Source of the DNA: Tepidiforma flava
GTDB lineage: Bacteria; Chloroflexota; Dehalococcoidia; Tepidiformales; Tepidiformaceae
Assembly (NCBI RefSeq): GCF_027594505.1
Contig: NZ_CP115149.1
Span: 1,255,024 to 1,319,023, forward strand
Direction of reading: 5' to 3'
DNA: 64,000 bases
Below, one piece after another: positions 60,091-64,000 of this stretch (positions are counted from its first letter, which is position 1; each line of letters begins with the position of its first letter). Both the position numbers and the translations under genes were made by a program. Below the pieces are notes generated by a model. That model made no database searches, was not told where the DNA came from, and worked only from the letters and a program-made list of their open reading frames with translations.

Positions 60091-61062
60091 ATGTCGAAGC
60101 CGGCTGCCGTCATCGCCATCGACCTGCCCGCCGGGCTCCTCGAAGACCTGCGCCGCTCCGTCACGCCGATCGTGACCGGGCCGGACCCGGCCGCCGTCGA
60201 TGCCGCCCTGCCGCGCGCCGAGGGCATCCTCTGCAGCGCCCTCTTCCCGATGGATGGAGCCCGGCTCGCCCTCGCGCCCAACCTCCGCGTCATCGCCAAC
60301 TTCGGGGTCGGCTACAACAACGTCGACCTCGAGGCGGCCACCGCGCGCGGCATCGCCGTCTGCACCACCCCCGGTGTCCTCAGCGGGGCCGTGGCCGACC
60401 TGACGATGGCGCTCATCCTCGCCATCGCCCGCCGCCTGTTCGAAAACGCCGCCTACGCCCGCGGCGGGGGCTGGGCGCGGCGCGAACCGCCGCCCGCGCT
60501 CGGCTGGGACCCGGCCGGCAAGACGCTCGGCATCGTCGGCTTCGGCCGCATCGGGCAGGCCGTCGCCCTCCGCGCCCGCGCCTTCGGCATGGAAGTCATC
60601 TACCACGACCTCGTCACGGCCCCCGTCGAGGGGCTCGAAGACTGCCGGCCCGTCCCGCTGGCCGAGCTGCTCGAACTGGCCGATGTCGTCTCGCTCCACG
60701 TCAACCTCGACCCCTCGACGCACCACCTCATCGGCGCCGCCGAGCTCGCGCGCATGAAGCCGACCGCGTGGCTCATCAACACCGCGCGCGGCCCGGTGGT
60801 CGACCAGGCCGCCCTTCGCGAGGCGCTCGCCAGCCGGCAGATCGCCGGCGCGGCCCTCGACGTCCTCGACCCCGAGCCGCCCGCCGCCGATGAGCCGCTG
60901 CTCGCGATGGAGAACGTCATCGTCCTGCCGCACATCGGCTCGGCGACGGTCGAGACGCGGGCCGCCATGCGCGACCTCGCCGTGCGCAACCTCGTCGCCG
61001 TGCTCACCGGGCGCACGCCGCCCGCCTGCGTCAACCCCGCCGTGCTCCAGGCGCGGCCCTGA
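60091..61062 (+). CDS. D-2-hydroxyacid dehydrogenase (glyoxylate/hydroxypyruvate reductase-like)
   Basis: 323 residues. NAD(P)-binding GIVGFGRIGQAVALRARAFG (~149-168); catalytic Arg in LINTARGPVVDQAALREAL (~228-246), Glu in LDVLDPEPPAADEPLL and His in VLPHIGSATVETRAAM, the R-E-H triad. N-terminal half FGVGYNNVDLEAATARGIAV is the substrate-domain hinge. Reduces 2-keto acids such as glyoxylate or hydroxypyruvate. Next to an HpcH/HpaI aldolase whose cleavage gives 2-keto acids, so the two may act in one pathway. Starts 8 bases after TAGCCT. Confidence 0.92.
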   Translation: MSKPAAVIAIDLPAGLLEDLRRSVTPIVTGPDPAAVDAALPRAEGILCSALFPMDGARLALAPNLRVIANFGVGYNNVDLEAATARGIAVCTTPGVLSGAVADLTMALILAIARRLFENAAYARGGGWARREPPPALGWDPAGKTLGIVGFGRIGQAVALRARAFGMEVIYHDLVTAPVEGLEDCRPVPLAELLELADVVSLHVNLDPSTHHLIGAAELARMKPTAWLINTARGPVVDQAALREALASRQIAGAALDVLDPEPPAADEPLLAMENVIVLPHIGSATVETRAAMRDLAVRNLVAVLTGRTPPACVNPAVLQARP

Positions 61063-61082
61063 ACCCCGGGAGGCTCGGAACC

Positions 61083-61868
61083 GTGCGCATCAACACCGTG
61101 AAGCAGCGGTGGGCAGCCGGCGAGGTCACCTTCGGCGGCTGGCTCTCCATCGCCAACACCTTCACCGCCGAGGTGATGGCCCACCAGGGTTTCGATTGGC
61201 TCTGCATCGATATGCAGCACGGCGTCATCGACTACCCGGCCGCGGTCGCCATGCTCCAGGTCATCGGCGGCACGCCGACCATCCCCTTCGTGCGCGTGCC
61301 CTGGAACGAACCGGGCATCATCGGCAAGGTGCTCGATGCCGGCGCGATGGGCGTCATCATCCCGATGGTCAACTCGCCGGAGGAGGCGCGCGCCGCCGTC
61401 GGCGCCTGCCGCTACTACCCCGAAGGCTTCCGCAGCTACGGCCCGACGCGCGCCGCCTACTACGCCGGCGCCGACTACTTCGCCGGGGCGAACCGCGAAA
61501 TCGCCTGCATCCCGATGATCGAAACCCGGCAGGCGCTCGACCGGCTCGATGAGATCCTCGCCGTGCCCGGCATCGACGCCGTCTACGTCGGCCCGGCCGA
61601 CCTGAGCATCACGCTCGGCCTGCCGCCGCGGATGGACAACGACGGCGCGTTCGAAGAAGCCCGCCTGCGCATCGCCGCGGCCTGCCGGGAGCGCGGCATC
61701 ACCGCCGGCATCCACGCGAACGCAGCTCTCGCGGCGAAGCACGCCGCCGCAGGCTACCGGATGATCACCGTCTCGGGCGATGCCGTCGCGCTCGCCGCCC
61801 GCGCCGCGGAGGACCTCCGCCAGGCCCGCGGGGATGCCGGGGCCGGCGGCCGCGCAGTCTACGGGTGA
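61083..61868 (+). CDS. HpcH/HpaI-family class-II aldolase
   Basis: 261 residues. TIM-barrel with FGGWLSIANTFTAEVMAHQG (~16-35), FDWLCIDMQHGVIDYPAAV (His/Asp, ~37-55), the metal-binding region IPMVNSPEEARAAVGACRYY, and IPMIETRQALDRLDEIL / VYVGPADLSITLGLPP (~142-175). Cleaves 2-keto-3-deoxy or 4-hydroxy-2-keto acids to pyruvate plus an aldehyde. GTG start with GGGAGG 8-13 bases upstream, 20 bases after the dehydrogenase gene, so an operon. Exact substrate unknown. Confidence 0.9.
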   Translation: MRINTVKQRWAAGEVTFGGWLSIANTFTAEVMAHQGFDWLCIDMQHGVIDYPAAVAMLQVIGGTPTIPFVRVPWNEPGIIGKVLDAGAMGVIIPMVNSPEEARAAVGACRYYPEGFRSYGPTRAAYYAGADYFAGANREIACIPMIETRQALDRLDEILAVPGIDAVYVGPADLSITLGLPPRMDNDGAFEEARLRIAAACRERGITAGIHANAALAAKHAAAGYRMITVSGDAVALAARAAEDLRQARGDAGAGGRAVYG

Positions 61869-61874
61869 GGGCTG

Positions 61875-62903
61875 CTACCGCAGCGGGTGCGCCTGGAAGA
61901 ACGCCCACGCCAGCTCGCTCGCGCTGATCGACGTCGCCGTCGGCCCGAGCCGCGGCACCGCCGGCGCGCCCGGCCACGTGTGGCCGCCGCCTTCGACCCG
62001 GTAGTGGACGACCGGCGCCGCGCAGCCCCGGTACTCCACCTTCGTCACGTCGTCGGCGACCTTCGTTTCCGCCGGCGCGCTGCCGTCGCAGCCGTTGTGC
62101 TTCGCCCACTCCGCCTGCACGGCCGGGACGCCCGGGAACGGGCTGCCGGAAACTGCCCCCGCGTTGATCGTGCCCGCTTCGTATGGCACCACGCCGTCCG
62201 CCGTGCCGTGGAACGAGATCATCGGCACCGGGCGATCGCTGCAGCCCGGCCCCGGCGGCGATTGCCCGGCCACCGGCGCGATCGCGGCGATGAGGTCGCT
62301 GGCCCGGCAGGCCAGCGTCGTCGACATGAAGCCCCCGTTCGACATCCCCGTCGCGTAGACGCGCGCCGGGTCGAGGCAGAGCTCGTTGCCGAGCGCCGCG
62401 ACGAGGTCGCGCACGAACTGGAGGTCGTCGAGCCCCGCGGCGATGAGCCACGAGTTGTCGACGCCGTTCGGGCTGACGACGACGAAGCCTTCGCGCTGGG
62501 CGATAGGCACCCAGCCGCCGTAGACGTGCTGCTGGGCGCCGGTGCTGCCGAGCCCGTGGAAGTTCAGGACGAGCGCCATCGGCGCGCTCGCCGGGCCGGC
62601 TGCCGGCGGTGTGTAGACGAGGTAGGTGCGCGTGCGGTTTGCCGACTGGAGGACGCGGCTAGTCGTTTCGCCCGGCTTCAGGTCGGCCGGGAGCGCCCGG
62701 CCGCAGCCCGGTGTGCCCCGGGCGGCCGGTGACGGGGCAGCCGCCGGCGTCGGGGTCGGGCTCGCCGCAGGAGGTTCGGTCGCTGCCGCTGCTGGCGTCG
62801 GCGTCGCCGCCGTCCCGGCCGAATCGCCGCCGCACGCGCTGAGCGAAACGCCGAGCGCCACCAGCAAGAGCGCAAGGATCGCGACGAGCCGGCCCCGGGT
62901 CAT
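61875..62903 (-). CDS. Exported PHB-depolymerase/feruloyl-esterase-type lipoprotein
   Basis: 342 residues from ATG 62903 (CAGAAT 7 bases upstream). Signal peptide LVAILALLLVALGVSLSAC with a lipobox, a Thr/Pro/Ala linker (~27-65), then an LpqC-like hydrolase domain: LVLNFHGLGSTGAQQHVYGG (oxyanion), nucleophile elbow VYATGMSNGGFMSTTLACRA, DGVVPYEAGT (Asp candidate) and GGGHTWPGAPAVP (His). It may cleave polyhydroxyalkanoate or aromatic esters outside the cell. Convergent with the aldolase gene, 6 bases between stops. Confidence 0.88.
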   Translation of the reverse strand: MTRGRLVAILALLLVALGVSLSACGGDSAGTAATPTPAAAATEPPAASPTPTPAAAPSPAARGTPGCGRALPADLKPGETTSRVLQSANRTRTYLVYTPPAAGPASAPMALVLNFHGLGSTGAQQHVYGGWVPIAQREGFVVVSPNGVDNSWLIAAGLDDLQFVRDLVAALGNELCLDPARVYATGMSNGGFMSTTLACRASDLIAAIAPVAGQSPPGPGCSDRPVPMISFHGTADGVVPYEAGTINAGAVSGSPFPGVPAVQAEWAKHNGCDGSAPAETKVADDVTKVEYRGCAAPVVHYRVEGGGHTWPGAPAVPRLGPTATSISASELAWAFFQAHPLR

Positions 62904-62939
62904 GGCGCCCATTCTGCGGCCTCGCGCCGCCACGGGGTA

Positions 62940-63125
62940 GGTGGGGAGAGAGGAGGGAAGAGGGAGAAGAGGTTAGAGGTTGGAGGTTGGAGGTTGGAGG
63001 TTGGAGGTTGGAGGTTGGAGGTTGTTCTCCCTCCCGGTTCCCGCCTCCCGCTTCCCGGTTCCCGGTTCCCGCCTCCCGCCTCCCGCTTCCCGCTTCCCGC
63101 TTCCCGCCTCCCGTTTCCCGCCAGC
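62940..63125. repeat. GGAGGTT / TTCCCGC minisatellite array upstream of the Nudix gene
   Basis: GGAGGTT units repeat about eight times at 62970-63025, followed by TTCCCGC/CTCCCG/GGTTCCC units to ~63120. The 272-base gap between the esterase start and the Nudix start holds only this. Confidence 0.85.
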
Positions 63126-63163
63126 CCGCGGCTTCCGCCCGTTCCCCGTTCCCCGTTCGCCGC

Positions 63164-63169
63164 TACGCT
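63164..63169 (+). promoter_or_regulatory. TANNNT box directly upstream of the Nudix gene
   Basis: TACGCT, 6 bases before ATG 63176, directly after the minisatellite array. Confidence 0.35.
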
Positions 63170-63175
63170 GGTGGC

Positions 63176-63946
63176 ATGGACGACCTCCCCCCGCGGCTGG
63201 CGGCCCGCGCCGTCATCCTCGACGACCGCGGCCGCACGCTCCTCTTCCGCATCCACGCGCCCGGCGACCCCGCCCGCGTCTTCTGGATCACGCCGGGCGG
63301 CGCCGCCTCGAACCGGGCGAGACCGAGCTCGATCGCCCTCCGCCGGGAGCTGTTCGAGGAGACGGGCCTCGCCGCTGCCGACGTCGGCCCCTGCGTCTGG
63401 GTGCGCGACCAGTCGTTCCGCTGGGGCGACCGGCTCATCCGCCAGCGCGAAAGCTACTACCTCGTCCGCTGCCCCGCGTTCGAGGTCGACACCTCCCGCC
63501 ACCTCGAGGAGGAGCGGTCGTTTCTGCAGCGCTACCGCTGGTTCACGCTCGAGGAGCTGCTCGGCTGGCCCGAGCGCCTCGTGCCCGCCGAGTTCGCCGC
63601 CTCTCTTCGCTCCGCTCCTCCGCGGCGAGCTGCCGCGCGAACCCGTCCGCGTCGGGAGGTAGGGAGAGAGGGAGAGAGGGAGAGAGGGAGAGAGGGGGGA
63701 GGCTGGAGGTTGTCCGGCCCGGCACCTGCCATATGCTCACTCCCAACGCCACGCTCCCAACTCCGTAGCCGCGGGGCTCCGTCCCCGTGGAGGGCCGGCG
63801 AGGCCCACCCGGACCATCGACATCAAGCGCCCTCCCGCTTCCCGCGGCATCCGTTGGGCGCATGGCGCCCCGCGGGGACGGGTTGTGCCCTTCCCCCCGC
63901 CTCGCCGTCCCGGGTTGGAGGTTGGAGGCTGAAGATTGGGGGCTGA
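63176..63946 (+). CDS. NUDIX hydrolase, Nudix box and C-terminus frame-disrupted (possible pseudogene)
   Basis: Open frame of 256 residues. N-terminal Nudix strands AARAVILDDRGRTLLFR (~9-25) and the box end ALRRELFEETGLAAADVG are clear. In between, the in-frame reading is GGAASNRARPSSI, whereas the next frame gives LEPGETEL, the expected box centre; so two compensating indels seem to lie near 63302-63306 and 63331. After VPAEF (~63600) another frame carries LRGELPREPVRVGR and a stop at 63662, while this frame runs on through repeats to 63946. Normal length would be ~160 residues. If real, catalysis would be lost. Confidence 0.7.
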   Translation: MDDLPPRLAARAVILDDRGRTLLFRIHAPGDPARVFWITPGGAASNRARPSSIALRRELFEETGLAAADVGPCVWVRDQSFRWGDRLIRQRESYYLVRCPAFEVDTSRHLEEERSFLQRYRWFTLEELLGWPERLVPAEFAASLRSAPPRRAAARTRPRREVGREGERERGREGGGWRLSGPAPAICSLPTPRSQLRSRGAPSPWRAGEAHPDHRHQAPSRFPRHPLGAWRPAGTGCALPPASPSRVGGWRLKIGG

Positions 63947-64000
63947 AGGCTGGAGGTTGTCCGGCCCGCGCACCCGCCATCTGCTCACTCCCAACTCCAC
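63660..64000. repeat. Terminal repeat cluster (GGGAGAGA tract, hairpin element copy 2, GGAGGTT units)
   Basis: GGGAGAGA units at 63662-63700; hairpin copy 2 with left arm 63763-63790 (one base different from copy 1) and a right arm truncated after 12 bases (63870-63881); then GGTTGGAGGTTGGAGGCTGA units from 63913. The block CAACTCC / TTGTCCGGCCC also recurs (63710 and 63957). No gene other than the over-run Nudix frame was seen. Confidence 0.8.

Noticed and set aside
62970..63120. Repeats considered as CRISPR
   Set aside because: Seven-base units with no spacers of constant length; they are minisatellites and no cas genes are present.
63737..64000. Minus-strand open frame running off the window end
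   Set aside because: It is composed of repeat translation (Arg/Pro/Gly), with no recognisable domain or ribosome site.

Overview
The window is a GC-rich (roughly 70%) bacterial chromosome segment with tightly packed, often overlapping genes. It most resembles a thermophilic Chloroflexota, perhaps of the Tepidiforma/Dehalococcoidia side. That guess rests on several things: an adjacent cofD-cofC pair for coenzyme F420, a type-2 IleRS behind a T-box leader, a c-di-AMP riboswitch, many secreted proteins with Thr/Pro-rich linkers, and start codons lying only 6-9 bases after TANNNT promoter boxes. The genus is an inference; no rRNA or marker protein is present to fix it.

Layout. 1-486: tail of an ECF-transporter S component. 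483-2405: a sigma factor fused to a zinc-finger anti-sigma segment, a membrane helix and an outer domain. 2493-8129: exopolysaccharide locus (GT2, two GT4, Wzz-like on the minus strand; Wzy/ligase-like on plus). 8166-10719: cofD, cofC and a metal/cobamide-type binding lipoprotein. 10716-14919: kinase-like phosphotransferase, small membrane protein, TPR protein and a Tat-exported nuclease-fold lipoprotein. 14919-18592: promoter, T-box riboswitch and ileS. 18655-20196: c-di-AMP riboswitch and an MFS transporter, convergent with a Kef-type cation/proton antiporter. 21988-30234: general metabolism (hydrolase, NDP-forming acyl-CoA synthetase-like protein, methyltransferase, ACT-malic enzyme, CalB-like lipase, CoA-binding protein, thiolase). 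30436-35310: DUF3467-like protein, RadC, two exported trypsin-like proteases, LysM/zinc-finger membrane protein, ClpS.

35311-38031 holds a GC-rich repeat array, a patatin whose C-terminus is encoded by that array, and a translationally coupled ComF-like/DprA-like pair with unusual start codons. 38154-42556 has an exported peptidase-type hydrolase followed by a two-component system and a tiny acidic repeat protein; this module sits between two 39-bp direct repeats. 42612-49693: MFS transporter, alpha-L-fucosidase, then the operon pdxT - GNAT - SpoIIIAA/R3H ATPase - tmk, and a second divergent ClpS. 49733-53254: MBOAT acyltransferase flanked by two SGNH (DUF459) proteins, a likely polysaccharide O-acetylation unit. 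53303-57677: MFS, LapA-like protein, esterase, DinB, and an aquaporin/ArsC pair suggesting arsenic detoxification. 57684-64000: a short 3-hydroxyacyl-CoA dehydrogenase, repeat/hairpin elements, tRNA-Pro(CGG), a DUF4352-type lipoprotein, D-2-hydroxyacid dehydrogenase, HpcH/HpaI aldolase, a PHB-depolymerase-type esterase and a frame-disrupted Nudix gene running into a second repeat cluster.

No CRISPR array, transposase, integrase or rRNA was seen. The most unusual elements are the sigma/anti-sigma fusion, the two riboswitches (one controlling an unexpected gene), the dispersed hairpin/minisatellite family, the direct-repeat-bracketed signalling module, and the ComF/DprA-like pair.
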